Assembly: GCF_048544455.1 (NCBI RefSeq)
Contig: NC_133534.1
Coordinates: 220,438,292-220,502,291 of the forward strand
DNA length: 64,000 nucleotides
DNA from: Silene latifolia
Lineage: Eukaryota; Streptophyta; Magnoliopsida; Caryophyllales; Caryophyllaceae
Reading direction: 5' to 3'
Position numbers and translations under genes: made by a program. The notes under the pieces were generated by a model, which was not told where the DNA came from, did no database searches, and was given only the letters and a program-made list of their open reading frames with translations. Shown here piece by piece: positions 47,108-60,629 of this stretch. Position 1 is the stretch's first letter, and the number at the start of each line of letters is the position of its first letter.

Positions 47108-48389
47108 TGTTAGAAATCTAGATCTCTTTACTCAACATATTCATATATGTTTTAATTTAATTTAGTCATAAAATTAAAAGGGGATCTTATGCATACAAAC
47201 AATAATTAAAATAAGGAAGAAATCTTCATTCTTACATTGATTTCCGGATCAAAGGGCCCAAGAGAGTTCTCCTACCCTCTTATTCTTGAGCTTTCCTTAT
47301 GGAAGAACAAGGATTCAAGTGTAGAATCCCTCCCAAAAGCATATACCCAAGGAAAACTCATAATAACCAATATTATGTAGATCTAGTAATAATATTAGTT
47401 TTACTATAAAATTGACACAAAATAAATTGTATTTTACTCTTGAATATTTCGGTCAAGAGGGAGTATTTTTGTGGTTTATTTCTCTAGAAATCTCATAAGA
47501 TGTAGAGAGTATATATTTTCTTACTCTAGAAAATTATTATCTTGAATGAATGAATGAAAAATGGGAAAAAGAAACTCTTCTCTTTTCTTTTCTTTTGGCC
47601 GAAAAAATTGGCTTGGGTAGGTTGCCCAATATTTTTCATTTTTGCTCTTCACAAGAGACTAGGCATGCAAGCCTACAACCTAGGGTTATGATTGTGTCTT
47701 CATTTAAAAATAAACAACACAATATAAAATACATACACACACCCTTATTTTCGGTTTTATGCATAAAATGGAGAATCCATTTTATTTTGTCATTTGTCAA
47801 ATTTGTCACATGTAACATGTTACATGACATTTTACAATGCAATGTATTTTTATCATATTAAAAATCAACATACTCCTAAAATATGTCATTTACAAAATCG
47901 ACTAGTAATTCGTAATTACTTGTACCAAAAGTGTTCCCGAATTTTAAACTACAACATTCTGTATTTATAATAATTTATTCATTCCGTTTCAATTGTTTCT
48001 GTAAACAATAGTTTCATCTAAGTAATAAAACAATTCGATTACTTAGACCGTGTCTCATTTAATCATATTACAATAAGATACGTAAATTATACTCACAAAA
48101 TTATCCGTCAATTTTAAGCAATTTAATTAACTCGTATCGGTATACGATTAATTAAATAATCAATTAAGAGTATTTCCCTATAGGTATGACCTAAGGGGAT
48201 CAATGGATCACCACCGTCGCACATTTGACGTAATGTCAAACTCTAGTCACCAATCATTACCGATATGTGTGGACCAGTTGACTGTAAAATATTACATCCC
48301 ATATGTATTCCTAAAATGAGATTTAAACATGTGATCATCATGATCAACAGTTGTGATCGCATTATTGTCGGAGGACACATATTCCAACA
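47108..48389 (-). repeat. Copia C LTR, left
   Basis: 1,282 bp; starts TGTTAGAAATCTAGATC and ends ATATTCCAACA. Confidence 0.94.
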
Positions 48390-49139
48390 ATCTCCCACTT
48401 GTCCTCGACAAGTGTGCGTCACCAATTCTCTTGTCCTATTACTATCTCCCACTCAATGCAAGGTGTCTTTCGGGTCGTACTTGCAAGTGATCATATCGAG
48501 AGTGGTTTCCTCGATCTGGAGAATAACTGATTGACCGGAATTATCCACCATGGATACCTTCCGAGCGTGGCCACGCATTTCCAGTTCATTACTCCTCGAG
48601 TGGCCCTGAGATATTGTTTTAACTCTGACAAAGGGGTGGACAATTCCTATCGCACTTATTCCCTTCGACTAGCCACAGCCATCATAACCCAAAATATGCC
48701 CATTTGACCCCATTTACGAAGGTCGTAGTAACACAAATCAAAGTTAATCTGAAACTGTGCCACCTTAGGCGAACAGTCTTTAGTCAAAAGAATCGACTCA
48801 TTAGAATACTATAGTAGCTCTCGCCACGACCAGGCTATAAAATTTGCCAGAACTCTATAAGCGGTCATAAGGCCCGACAAAGTGTTCCTAACAGTCTGCC
48901 TATGTGATCGACTAGTCATCTCACATGACTCTATGACACTTGAACTTGCCATCAATCGCATCACACTCTAGTCACTTCGAGACGTCACCTCATACAAGTG
49001 ACTATGGGCGAATACAATGCTAATCCGTGTTCACTTTAACGGGGTTCAATGTTGTCTCTACAACCCGTTTGGATGTAACAAAGTATAATAAAAGAGTTTT
49101 AAAGTAAAACTCGAACGACAAATGCGATTATCACATATG

Positions 49140-52100
49140 AATAGTCAATGCCACGATTACTACTTCATATTCTATAATCCGATTTGATCTTGAATGTAGT
49201 TGTTCATCTCAATTTAATTGAAATGACATGACTCATCATGTTAAGCCTATGATAAGGCTTTGGTTAGTAGGTTTTATCAACTTCTTGTACCTTACTCAAC
49301 CTTACTACATACTCGTTTTCCTTTGTAATGTATACATTTGCATTACAAAACTTTCTGAGTACGTGTCGAGATCCAATAAAGACATAGGCCCTCTAGCCTA
49401 AGAATAGCTCCCACTTTGTTTTCACAAAGTGTGCGGGACTCATCCTCTTGCACATCTCATGATTGCAAGTGTACTCAATTTCAGCTGTAAATATTTCTCA
49501 TTGTTCTTTATTGCCTAGAATGATTCTAGAAAATCTATTTCTTAAATAACATAGCCACAATGGTATCTTAACCATCCTAATGTGTTTTGATTATGGTTTT
49601 GTCGGAAACCATGCGCAATCTCAATTGTCAATTGTCACTTGTGTAACACTCTTACACAAAAATTGCATCATAAACACTTTGCTTTACTTCCTTAATGCTT
49701 CTGCAAGCACTTAAGGGTAATCTTTATGGCTTACTTGGTAAAGATTATTTAAATTCGATTTTGAAAACAATTCATCATACTCAAAGTATATGAAGTGTTA
49801 TACATCATTACTCAATAATTGATTCGGCAGCGGAAGCAAATGAAATCAATCAAATATGTTCAATTTAATTGAACTAGTCATGAATCTTATCAACATGAAA
49901 CTTCTTATTTGACGCTAATATCATGTAGATTTATCTTCATAAATCCGGATATTAAAGATGTATTATAATACTCCAAAAGTCTTAAATCATTCGTAATGAT
50001 CAATATGTCATCCACATATAAGACTACTAAAATTTCCGTAACTCCCACTAAACTCCATGTATGAACACAACTTCTCGACTTATCGAGAAATGTTTTATCA
50101 CATGATCAAAATGTTGATTCCAACTCATTGATGTCCTACTTAAGACCCTTTCTTAAGTTTCACATTATCTTAGGATTGCAAGAATCTTCAAAACTCAAGA
50201 CATGTATTGAATACATTCCTTCTAATTGAAGAAGTGAGTTTTTAGATTCACTCGCTATGTATTTCATAATAATGAAACACAATTCCTAAGAAGATCCAAA
50301 TAGACTTAAGCATTTCATCCAGTGCAAAACTCTTTGCCACCAATCAAGCTTTGAAATCTCTCTTTATTAGTGCAAATAACCCTTTGTCACTAATCAAGCC
50401 TTTTTTATTTCGGATTTTCATGGCTCTAAGCCTTGTATTGAGTTGTGACTCAAACACTCTCATGTAAGTCATATGTTTATTACTTTTCAGAAGTAATCAA
50501 CTTGGATCAAACAATTTCTTTGTAAGTTGTAAGCTCTTTACTTTCTTAAAAGTAACATGAATTCATCATCTTTAACAAGTGATGACTTTAACCTCCTAGG
50601 TTTTGAAGAAACAATATCTTATACAAAATGTCTCATGTAGCCAAGAAAGACCAGTTTCTTGCGAAATAACATTCTTCTAGGTTTTGAAGAAACAATGTCT
50701 TACACAAAACGTCTCATGTAGCCAAGAAAGACCAGTTTCTTGCGAAATAACATTCTTTGTGGCTCTTTGAATAATTTCTCGCACTCTGTCTTCTAGAAAT
50801 AAACTTGTATTTTAGAAAGACAGTTTCACGAGCCGCAAACCCGTTGTACTCGTGATAATTGAAAGGGAAAAATGAGCATTTGTTTCTTGTGAAAACTTAC
50901 AAACATAGTACACTACCATTTCATATTTCATATGAATCGTTTTAGATTTAGTGGAAAAATGATCTAGACAAAATGATAAAATCCCCAAAAGGATCAAGTA
51001 ACTCAAAGTAACTTGATTTAAGTCCAAACCATATCGAATAGCGTTTGAATTCTTATTCAATCACACATTATTCCATAATGCGTGCTAAGAGAGATTAACT
51101 TATGATACTATATCACGTTTCCTTTGGCTTATATCAAAGTCTTCACTTTGATAATCCCATCACGACTAAATCGTGCTTCTTTGAACTTTTGAACTTCTTC
51201 AAAGATTTCTCTATTTACCTTATTAAGTGAACATATTAGCGTCAACTTAAATCGTTGGTAAAAGAAAATGATCAACCTATTTTGGATCAATGATTTACAA
51301 CCTCGATCTCCTTTTCAACCAAAAGGCACGAGACATCTTGCTTCGAATACAAGATACGCATATACCATTAACAATCTAATGGTTTCAAGAGTACTCGATA
51401 ACTCTTTGCGTTTATCATTCCAGAATTTAAGGTTTAATCTTGGGTTACCAATTTGAGTCTTGCATCATCTTCATGATATATCATTCTAGTCTGGTTTAGA
51501 ATATAATCACCTTGATAATGGGCTAGCCATACATCAAATTGTGGTGAATAGGGTCACAAAAGTAAAACCTCTTTTGTATCTTAACAAGTTTGTATTCTTA
51601 TTTAGAGTTTATGTACTTAATAGTCACAATTAAGTACAACTCCAAACCCGAAAACTAGATTTAGTACTCAATGACTCTATCTCTCGACTTCATTGCTGTT
51701 AGTCATCATATTCTAATCATCCTATGTATCAAGTACAATGATGAAAACCACCATTGGTTTCTAATATTGACGAAGTAGTTCTAGCAAGATTTATGTTAAT
51801 CAAATAAACATTTAAAGAAGAAGATCTCATTAGATGTCCCACAACTAACTTGTTGATTCTTCAATAATTTGGGGTAGTTTCCTTTCTTAAGTCCAACATT
51901 TAAGACAATGGAAACTTTATCGGTCGGGATTGATAGGTTTAGTATTGCTATTCTCAACAACTTTACTTTCAACATTACCTTGTATCAATTCCAATATAAT
52001 CTTTACTTCTTGAACCTCATCCTTATCTTAACGGTTTAAGAGAATGCTCCTACTCATTTCAATGAGTGTTTGCTTTGAGAAGCAAAATTGAATTCATGAA

Positions 52101-52440
52101 GATTACTCTTCATTTGTTCGTTTTAGTCTTAAAACTTTCATTGAAGTGGTTGCGTTATTTTGATTAATTACGAATTCTAACAAATCTAATTACCAAAATA
52201 ATTTATCGCTTCAAGGTACTTAATTTAATTAAACATATGAGAAACAATTCATTGTAAGTAGATATGTTAGTCAAGAATCAAAAACCTGTTTGATAATGAA
52301 TAACTTTAATCTATACTCTTTACAAGAGATCCTTAGCAATGGTTCATTTGAGGTTTTAGAAGCAAATTCATATTTGTCTTTAGTTACGATGTTTTAATGG
52401 AGATTTGAATAAAAAATCGAAATGATATCGTATATGAATT
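49140..52440 (-). pseudogene. pol: Decayed copia gag-pol of element C
   Basis: The RT box YVDDI is at 50004-50018 and the integrase C-terminal stretch near 50779-50845 on the minus strand. It contains an 81-bp tandem duplication at 50596-50757. No long frame is left. Confidence 0.72.
50596..50757 (-). repeat. 81-bp tandem duplication in copia C
   Basis: Two adjacent copies (50596-50676 and 50677-50757), each starting CTAGGTTTTGAAGAAACAA. A and B have one copy. The unit is 27 codons long. Confidence 0.88.
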
Positions 52441-52589
52441 GTGGTAAAGAAATAGAACAATACGACAACGGAATGATGAAAACTAACATTTATCGTTATA
52501 TTAATACTTGTAAATAACAAGTAAAGCATTTACATAGTGATCTCTACCCAACTATGATAAATGATTCCAAGATCCAAATTCATATTAAC

Positions 52590-52950
52590 TTGGGCACGGG
52601 GTAGCCGATGAAACCCTTATCAATATAACTCGGTGGATTAACTCTTTAATCGATTCTACTTTTAGAACTCTAGGTCGATAAAATTACATTAACATTTATC
52701 TTTAGCCCAAAACACATCCGACAAGGGCACGGGGTAGCCGATGAAACCCTTATCAATTACTTTTGTTGAGTTCAACCCAAATTTCGAATAAATGTGTCCA
52801 TGATCCAAATCCACATCAACTTGGGCACGGGGTAGCCGATGAAACCCTCATCAACATGAATTCGGTGGATAGACATTTATCACCCACTTCACCAACGTAA
52901 CAAGGTTTGTCTTACGGTAAAGCCGGCTCAACTCCCTTGCGAAACTGGTA
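52590..52950 (-). repeat. Repeated GGGCACGG units in copia C
   Basis: Three clear units at about 52592, 52724 and 52823, all with GGGCACGGGGTAGCCGATGA, and one degraded unit near 52915. Confidence 0.75.
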
Positions 52951-54659
52951 CTTCATGGTTTCTACTTTTTGGTAAGGCTAAGTCTCAATTGTTTATTTTA
53001 GCGAGATGTCATGTCAATTTATTATCTATCACGTTTTAAGTGAACTAAAGCGGTGAACTACGATAATTGTAATTGACACGGTCGATAAACTCGATTAAAA
53101 AGAGGATGCATGTTTTAGTTATGGCGATTTAGCGATGCATGTGACATATAAATAAAATGCAAAGCATAAAAATAAATCCTAGTATGGTCTTCCTAAAATA
53201 GAAAATCTAATTAACTATTACATATTCGGAAACCAACTCCATTGGTCCCTTGAACTTCGGTTGAGGCACGCATCTCGAGGTAACACCGTCTTTATGAATC
53301 GTCTTCCTTGAGTGATACCGTCTTCAAGGAACTCCGAAAAAAATAAATTACATAACAAATTACATAATTTCCTATTATACATTTGTAAATAAAATAAAAT
53401 AAATCTATTAAATTACAAAACGGTGATACGAGATCACAATAAATTACAACCGAATCGATATTCCCATACATTTAGGGTAATACCAATTAAAAACTAAGGC
53501 CATACTAAGTAAAATTACATAAAATAAAATTACATAAAATAAAATTATGACAATCATAAATAAAATGCAGCATTATGATATGTAAGAACATGCCCAATTT
53601 TATGCTAAATCGCCTTTAAGGAGCCAATATCGTATATTACACGGTTTTTACGGATTTGCGTGATTCAACATTTTAAAATCACAATAAAATACATAAATTC
53701 ATATTTATGCATAAGTTAATTACCCTAACCTCTTAGGACTCAAAATTAGTCTCCACTAACTATTTGACCATAATTAACTCATATTTCTAAAATTGTTCAT
53801 TAATGGACCTAAAATTACAATAAAAATTGCTATAAACTTCAAATAAATCACAAAAACCAAATAAATTCAAATTTTGAAATTTAAACTTATGAACATTCTG
53901 GAAAAATACCATGACACTCATAATGTTCAAAAACTTAGGTTAAAATTTCGTAAAATTATCGGAAAAACTTTGTTGCGGTTTATCGGATTTATCAATAAAA
54001 ATCATAAAAACATGAGAAAAATTATATTCATCAACTTTTCAATTTTAGATCTGAAAAAGATAATAAAATGCAACATGTGACGTTTTTCCTTAGTCATGGA
54101 GTATGTTTTAGCAATTATTTACTAATTAAGTCACTATTTATGCTATTTTTCATCAAAAATCCATAAATCATGCAAAAGACTTCAATATAGCCCATTATTT
54201 TACACACATCTTATAAAATTTCATGTGAAAACATACTAAATTTCTATGACCAGATTCGAAATTTATCTCATATTAACCTATTTTCCATTTAAATTCGATT
54301 TTTATCATGAAAAATCCAAATTTCGAGCATAAGAACTCCAAAAATTATGAAAATTTACAGTTCATCTAAAAATAAAACATGTGATAACATATCCAAAAAT
54401 CACTGGAAAATTCAAAGTTTAGCTAATTTTAGTCCGAAAATGACATTTTAGTCATAAAATCACATTTTTAATGCCATTATTTTATAAGATGAACAATAAA
54501 AATCCATAAATTAACCAAAATATCCTAAAAACATTTTAGGACCAGAAACTTAACATGCATAAATTTATTTCGTGATATTTCATAATAACACAAATTTACA
54601 AGTTTTATATGTTAATCGTATAACTCGGAAAAACTATAACCGATTTGCATGCAAACAAC

Positions 54660-54678
54660 CAAGGCTCTTGATACCGCT
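54660..54678 (-). other. Primer binding site of copia C
   Basis: The minus strand reads AGCGGTATCAAGAGCCTTGG next to the LTR end. Confidence 0.78.
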
Positions 54679-55958
54679 TGTTAGAAATCTAGATCTCTTT
54701 ACTCAACATATTCATATGTGTTTTAATTTAATTTAGTCATAAAATTAAAAGGAGATCTTATGCATGCAAACAATAATTAAAATAAGGAAGAAATCTTCAT
54801 TCTTACATTGATTTTCGGATCAAAGGGCACAAGAGAGTTCTCCTACTCTCTTGTTCTTGAGCTCTCCTTATGGAAGAACAAGGATTCAAGTGTAGAATCC
54901 CTCCCAAAAGCATATACCCAAGTAAAACTCATAATAACCAATATTATGTAGATCTAGTAATAATATTAGTTTTACTATAAAATTGACACAAAATAAATTG
55001 TATTTTACTCTTGAATATTTCGGTCAAGAGGGAGTATTTTTTTGGTTTATTTCTCTAGAAATCTCATAAGATGTAGAGAGTATATATTTTCTTACTCTAG
55101 AAAATTATTATCTTGAATGAATGAATGAAAAATGGAAAAAAGAAACTCTTCTCTTTTCTTTTCTTTTGGCCGAAAAAATTGGCTTGGGTAGATTGCCCAA
55201 TATTTTTCATTTTTGCTCTTCACAAGAGACTAGGCATGCAAGCCTACAACCTAGGGTTATGATTGTGTCTCCATTTAAAAATAAACAACACAATATAAAC
55301 TACATACACACACCCTTATTTTCGGTTTTATGCATAAAATGGAGAATCCATTTTATTTTGTCATTTGTCAAATTTGTCACATGTAACATGTTACATGACA
55401 TGTTACAATGCAATGTATTTTTATCATATTAAAAATCAACATACTCATAAAATATGTCATTTACAAAATCGACTAGTAATTCGTAATTACTTGTACCAAA
55501 AGTGTTCCCGAATTGTAGACTACAACATTCTGTATTTATAATAATTTATTCATTCCGTTTCAATTGTTTCTGTAAACAATAATTTCATCTAAGTAATAAA
55601 ACAATTCGATTACTTAGACCGTGTCTCATTTACTCATATTACAATAAGATACGTAAATTATACTCACAAAATTATCCGTTAATTTTAAGCAATTTAATTA
55701 ACTCGTATCGGTATACAATTAATTAAATAATCAATTAAGAGTATTTCCCTATAGGTATGACCTAAGGGGATCAACTGATCACCACCGTCGCACGACAGTA
55801 ATGTCAAACTCTAGTCAGCCAATCATTACCGATATGTGTGGACCAGTTGACTGTAAAATATTACATCCCATATGTATTCTTAAAATGAGATTTAAACATG
55901 TGATCATCATGATCAACAGTTGTGATCGCATTATTGTCGGAGGACACATATTCCAACA
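54679..55958 (-). repeat. Copia C LTR, right
   Basis: 1,280 bp; starts TGTTAGAAATCTAG and ends ATATTCCAACA against CTATT. Confidence 0.94.
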
Positions 55959-56863
55959 CTATTATTGCAAGAAAAGACAATAACCACTTTACCAACCTTG
56001 ATTGTGTTCTACTTGAGTCGGCCTTAAATATTGGAAGGGAATTCACCAAGCCTTACAATTCTCTAAGGCTTTTGGTGGAAAGATGGCTAAATGTTGATTG
56101 TGGAAAGCAAGGCACCACTTTTATTGTAAATGGAGGTCTAGTCACTCTTTTGGCTAAGTACTTTGATCCGAATTTCAACAAGGATAGCAAGTATGTGGCG
56201 AAAAAAGGGGGTCATCTCATTGACATGGATGCCATGATTAACAAGTACAAGTGGGTTACCCATGATCCTCTTGACACCAAATATGGGTGGCTCACCAATG
56301 AGGCTAGATCTTTTACTTTGCCCTCCAAGATATGCCGTTTGAGTGTCCATCGGACCAACTACCTTCTTCCCCTCTCAAAAGAAGCCGAATACATCATCCG
56401 TCAACAAAGGGGTGAAATTGAAATGCCCTCCTCCTCCATTGTCACACCACCCTATCCATTCAAGTATCAAGAGTTCAAACCCGAAGGTGTTGAAGCAAGA
56501 AAAGACTACATGACTCTACTTATGCAAGAGATGCACAAACAAGCTTTTAAGGATCAAGAAGATGCATACTTAGCCCAATATCCACCCCTCCTTAATTTAG
56601 ATAGTCAAGGACTACTTGATCCTTCATGTCCTTTGCCTAGTTGGGCGGATAGGGAAGTCTTCTTTCCAAGTGCATCTAGGGGTGAGATACCGGGTGACTA
56701 TGAGGTTGTCGGTGATGAGGTTGTTGATGATAGCATTGATGAAGAGGCTAATGAAGAAGAAGAGGATGACGAAGGAAGTGAGCAAGGAAGTGAAGAGGGA
56801 AGTGGTGATGAGTCCACTTTTATTGAGGAAGATGATGACAATGATGATATGGTGGAAGACTAG

Positions 56864-58834
56864 CAAGCTTTGGAGGCTCCTACCCTCTTGAGGTTTGTCT
56901 ACTTCTTTCTTTGTTTTATTTATTTATCTTGATCATGGTTGGAGAGTCCTAGCAACATAGAGGACTAACATCTCGGCCCCATTGAGGTGTTCTTATTTCA
57001 TTGTTCCCACTTTTGAAAATCCAAAATGACAAATTTAGTTTCATGCATTGCATCTTGTGTGCATGAACTACCCCCAACTTTAGGACATTAGAAATAATGT
57101 CTATCTCGGTTTGGGGAAGTACATGCATACGCAACGGGAGGTAATCTAAATTACGCTCTCCGTCATAAACAAAAACCCATGCATCATGTAGTGTAGTGTA
57201 ATGTAGCTTGCATTTAGTGTAGAAATCGTGCATCATGTTTGCATAATTTCCCATCATTTTGGCCATTGAGGACAATGCCCATATTAGTGTGGGGATGGGG
57301 AATTCTAACTTAACTTTTATTCGAAAATCCAAAAAAATTGAAATTTTTTGAAAAACCATAAAAAATTGAAAAATTTGAAAAAACCAAAAACAAGTTCATT
57401 TCCTTTGTAGTGTAGTCATGTATATATTATTGTATATATTGTGTTTGTTCATCTTTGTTCACATTGATTGACTACGCCACATCCAAGACATGAGGATATT
57501 GAAGACCGCATGGTATGATCTTTCCAATCTCCTTTTTCCTCTTTATGTTAATGACTATGTGGCTTTATTTTGATTGATGCGGTATAAACAATGTGAATTT
57601 AGGACTTGCATTTAGTTTATATGGCATATTAGTTGGTAGAATCATATGCATTAGGATGTATAAAGGTTAGTTGCATCATGGCATGTAGTTTGCATGTTAG
57701 AAAATTTTTGAGAAACCGTCTACTTGGGAAGCTTGACAAGTGTATATAGGCCCTAGTAGATGCTTTTTTTTCTTAAGACTTTGCTTGTTAGAATACTTGT
57801 AAAACACCCTAGGATGTGTCATTTTAGTATCCTTTAACCCATGGATTAAGGCCTAGTCAAGAGTACCTTGTGGTGTGATAACTCCTTGGCTACCGTTTAT
57901 TCCAAGGTGACCCTTGAAACCATGCATCCATCATCCATGTTCTACCACATTTTTGTCATCAAAGGAAATGGGCACAAAAAGAAATCAATTTGAGTTCAAT
58001 GAAATGAAAAGTGAAAGAAAGATTGCAAAATGCATCAAATGAAAAGAAGAGCAAAAATAGACTCCTATGCTTCAAATATAAGGCACCCTCACTACATATG
58101 GGGTGACTTTGAAAATGTTCAAAAGAAATGCAAGAAAAGTTGAAAAGTTGTCAAGTATTGAAATGCCAAACATCAAAGAAATGGCAAAAGAAAGTGTTCT
58201 CAAATGTTATATGCCACAAGAAATTAGGGGGAAAAACAAAAACAAAAGCAAACTCCCAAAGTGAAACTCAAATATCTATTGATCCCTTTATCCATCGTAT
58301 CCATTTTTGTGCATGGTAGAGAGGGGACGACCCTTCTTCTTGTCTAGGCAAGAGGGGGAATTCCGCGATCCTCCTGTGTTTCTAACACCATAGGGAGTCT
58401 ACTCTTGACAAAAGCATTTAACGATTGAGGACAAAGGTACCCTAGCTTGACACAACTTGGAGGTGATTTATTGGTATCCTTATAGGCTTAATAGTTTGAA
58501 GAAATTTCATCTATGAAGGAATGTGTACCCTTGAATTGCTTCCCTTGTAGATAATTTCCGCCACTTAGATGAGGAAAGTGGCTATTCTTTTGTAGATGCA
58601 TCCATTATTTGATTTTTTATGCTTAATGTTTGGATGTGTCGCCATTTTGGCAAAACCCACCTTGCCTTGCAAGAAGGCATCCTACCTCATGGTTGTCTTG
58701 TTGTGAGTTGAAGGGGCGGAGTGAGACCCGCTAATTGTCTCATATCGGCTATGTTATTAGGTTAGTTTAAATAATGGTCCTAGTCTTTGTCACCTCTTTA
58801 CTCGGGACGAGCAAAGGTTTGGTTTGGGGATATT
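56864..58834 (+). other. 3' UTR of D with polypurine tract
   Basis: Non-coding. It contains the Athila-style motif TTGAGGACAATG...AGTGTGGGGATGG at about 57267-57300 and ends with the purine-rich AAGGTTTGGTTTGGGGATAT (58814-58833) directly before the 3' LTR. The A-rich stretch 57320-57395 (AAAAATTGAAA repeats) is low complexity. Confidence 0.75.
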
Positions 58835-60624
58835 TGATGTGACCATAATTAGAACATATTTAGTCCCCGAATTAGCCTTGTTCCCATGCTTTTTAGTGCA
58901 TATTTGGGTCATTTATTGTCTTTAGTTCTTTGTTTTGCATATTCTTTGAGGTTTTGTGTCCTTGGTAGGAAAGGAGTGCAAACCTTGCATTTTCATGGCA
59001 AAATGAGGCTAAATTGATTGAATTCAATGACCAAGCATCAAGGAGAGACAAGATTAGAAGGCCTTTGTACATACTATAGTAGATGGGCAATGACGATAAA
59101 AGATCCTTGCATCCTCGAGGAAATCCTCAAGGATTTTATGAAGAAAAAGGAAGAAAAGAAGAAGGAAAGAAACTGCCTGACAATCCGTGCGGATTGCCTA
59201 GAAGACGCCCGTCTTCACCCCATAATCCGAGCGTCTTCCCCCACAAGACGCCCGGGCAAAACCACCCAAAGACGCCCATCTTTCCCTTCTGGACGCCCGT
59301 CCAGAAGCTGCCAAATCCGCCCGTCCCGTGCCAAAGACGCCCGGATTCCCAGGCAGTCCAATTTCGTCTTCTACAAGCTTCAAGGAAGGATGCACATCTC
59401 TTTCTAGAGACCGGAGTCTCCCTAGAGACCGGAGTCTCCCTAAGAGACCGGCGATTCCTAAACAAGGGACTTAATCGTCATTTAAGCCCTTAGTTAACCC
59501 TCATTCATGTACCTAATCCCCACTATAAATACCCCATTAGTCTAATTAGAAGAGCATGTTCTTCTTAGCAATCTTTAGTGTAGTTAATATCAATCAAATC
59601 TCTCTTTAATCTTGTAATCAACATTTAATCAAGTTTTAATACAAGTTTTATTTCCTTAATCTCTCTCTTGTTCATCCTTTATTTTGGGTAATTGAAGATT
59701 ATTTGGGTTATTATTGGGAGATTGATAACCTTCCAATCAAGCATCAAGTACTTCTTTTATTCTTTGCTTTATTATTGGAATCATTAGTAGGTATAATTCT
59801 CTTAATCCCTTTTTAATTATTGTTAATCACTTTCATTTATTCATCATGTTTCACCTTGTTGATATGATTGACAACTTTGCTAGCATGTTCAACATGATAA
59901 TGAGTGAGTAGTTTTCTTAGCTAGGGTTAATGGGTAATTAGGGGAAACCAACATGGGGAATGATTCATGCTTAATTTAATATGTTTTCATAATTTATTTG
60001 CTTGCTTGTTGTGATATCAACTTATGCACATGTTATGTTTGATGAAATGTGAGCCTATGAATCCTTGCATTTTTTACCCATCACCTATCTTTTCAATGAG
60101 ACTTGTAAGACATAAACCAACTCGAGTCTCATTAGACCATGCATATTGTTGAGTAGGGAAGATTAAGTCGACTTGTAGGTGTTGTACAATCTAATCGATT
60201 CAGCTCCGGGACCCAAACTTTCCTAGGATTGTAAGATATAAACCAACTCGATCCATCACAACAATAATTGCTTGCTTATAACTTGAGAATATGTTTGTAT
60301 GATCAATTCCCATGAATCCCTTATGACCCCATGACACCCTAGTGCCTTTTATCAATTGTTTACATCCCTTTTAATTCATCTTGATTGTTTACTTTCATTG
60401 CTATTTAGTTTAGTGATCTTCTACTTCAAACCCCAATTGTGACACCCTTAGACACCGCTAGTTGCAATAGAAATCTCATCTCAATTCCCGTCCCTTGGGA
60501 TCCGACCTTTACTTGCCTCTTTACTAATTGTAGAGTTGTTTGTGAGGTTATAAATTGTGTTTTGGTCTAGGTGCTCCTAACGACAAGTACTGAAAACTAA
60601 ACCCCTCACGAGGGATCACGACCA
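58835..60624 (+). repeat. 3' LTR of D
   Basis: 1,790 bp; starts TGATGTGACCATAATT and ends GGATCACGACCA against the GCGGC duplication. It carries the palindrome array at about 59180-59305 and TATAAAT at 59524-59530. Confidence 0.93.
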
Positions 60625-60629
60625 GCGGC

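Larger units (their letters stand above)
47108..55958 (-). mobile_element. Copia element C (full length, antisense)
   Basis: 8,851 bp, flanked by perfect CTATT duplications (47103-47107, 55959-55963). LTRs 47108-48389 and 54679-55958. It is closest to A in its LTR ends (ATATTCCAACA). It inserted into the second ORF of D, 525 bp downstream of B. Confidence 0.95.
37653..56863 (+). pseudogene. Second (env-position) ORF of D, split by B and C
   Basis: Three pieces keep one frame: 37653-37804, 46588-47107 and 55964-56863, about 523 codons in all. The start MARTKGSTKAPKAKALSTRQ is basic. The middle carries FICEDALNKLDVLEQTKAFF and TLEFLSSLKVTKVETRENIE, matching the ETLGF and LTLEFMSSFKYEP regions of the F ORF. 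The last part carries IARKDNNHFTNLDCVLLESA and FIVNGGLVTLLAKYF and ends in a strongly acidic tail (EEEEDDEGSEQGSEEGSGDE). This is the ATHILA ORF-1/env-like family; no signal peptide or membrane segment is evident, so a true envelope role is doubtful. Stops: TAA 46811 and TAA 47000. Copia B and C both lie antisense to it. Confidence 0.88.
25344..60624 (+). mobile_element. Athila-like gypsy element D, non-autonomous
   Basis: The LTR pair 25344-27105 and 58835-60624 is flanked by a perfect GCGGC target duplication (25339-25343, 60625-60629). After removing nested CACTA-1, B and C, the element is about 11.1 kb. Order: LTR, tRNA-Asp-type primer site, gag-protease, non-coding region with palindromes, second ORF, 3' UTR, polypurine tract, LTR. 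There is no RT, RNase H or integrase. It inserted into the downstream ORF of element F in the opposite orientation. Stops in both ORFs show it is no longer active. Confidence 0.94.

Noticed and set aside
47550..47861. A 103-codon frame in a copia C LTR, repeated at 55121
   Set aside because: It lies within the LTRs and is repeated because the LTRs are repeated; other family LTRs have it interrupted.
56616..56891. A 91-codon basic plus-strand frame over the acidic tail of D ORF2
   Set aside because: It is an alternate frame of the GAA/GAT-rich tail.
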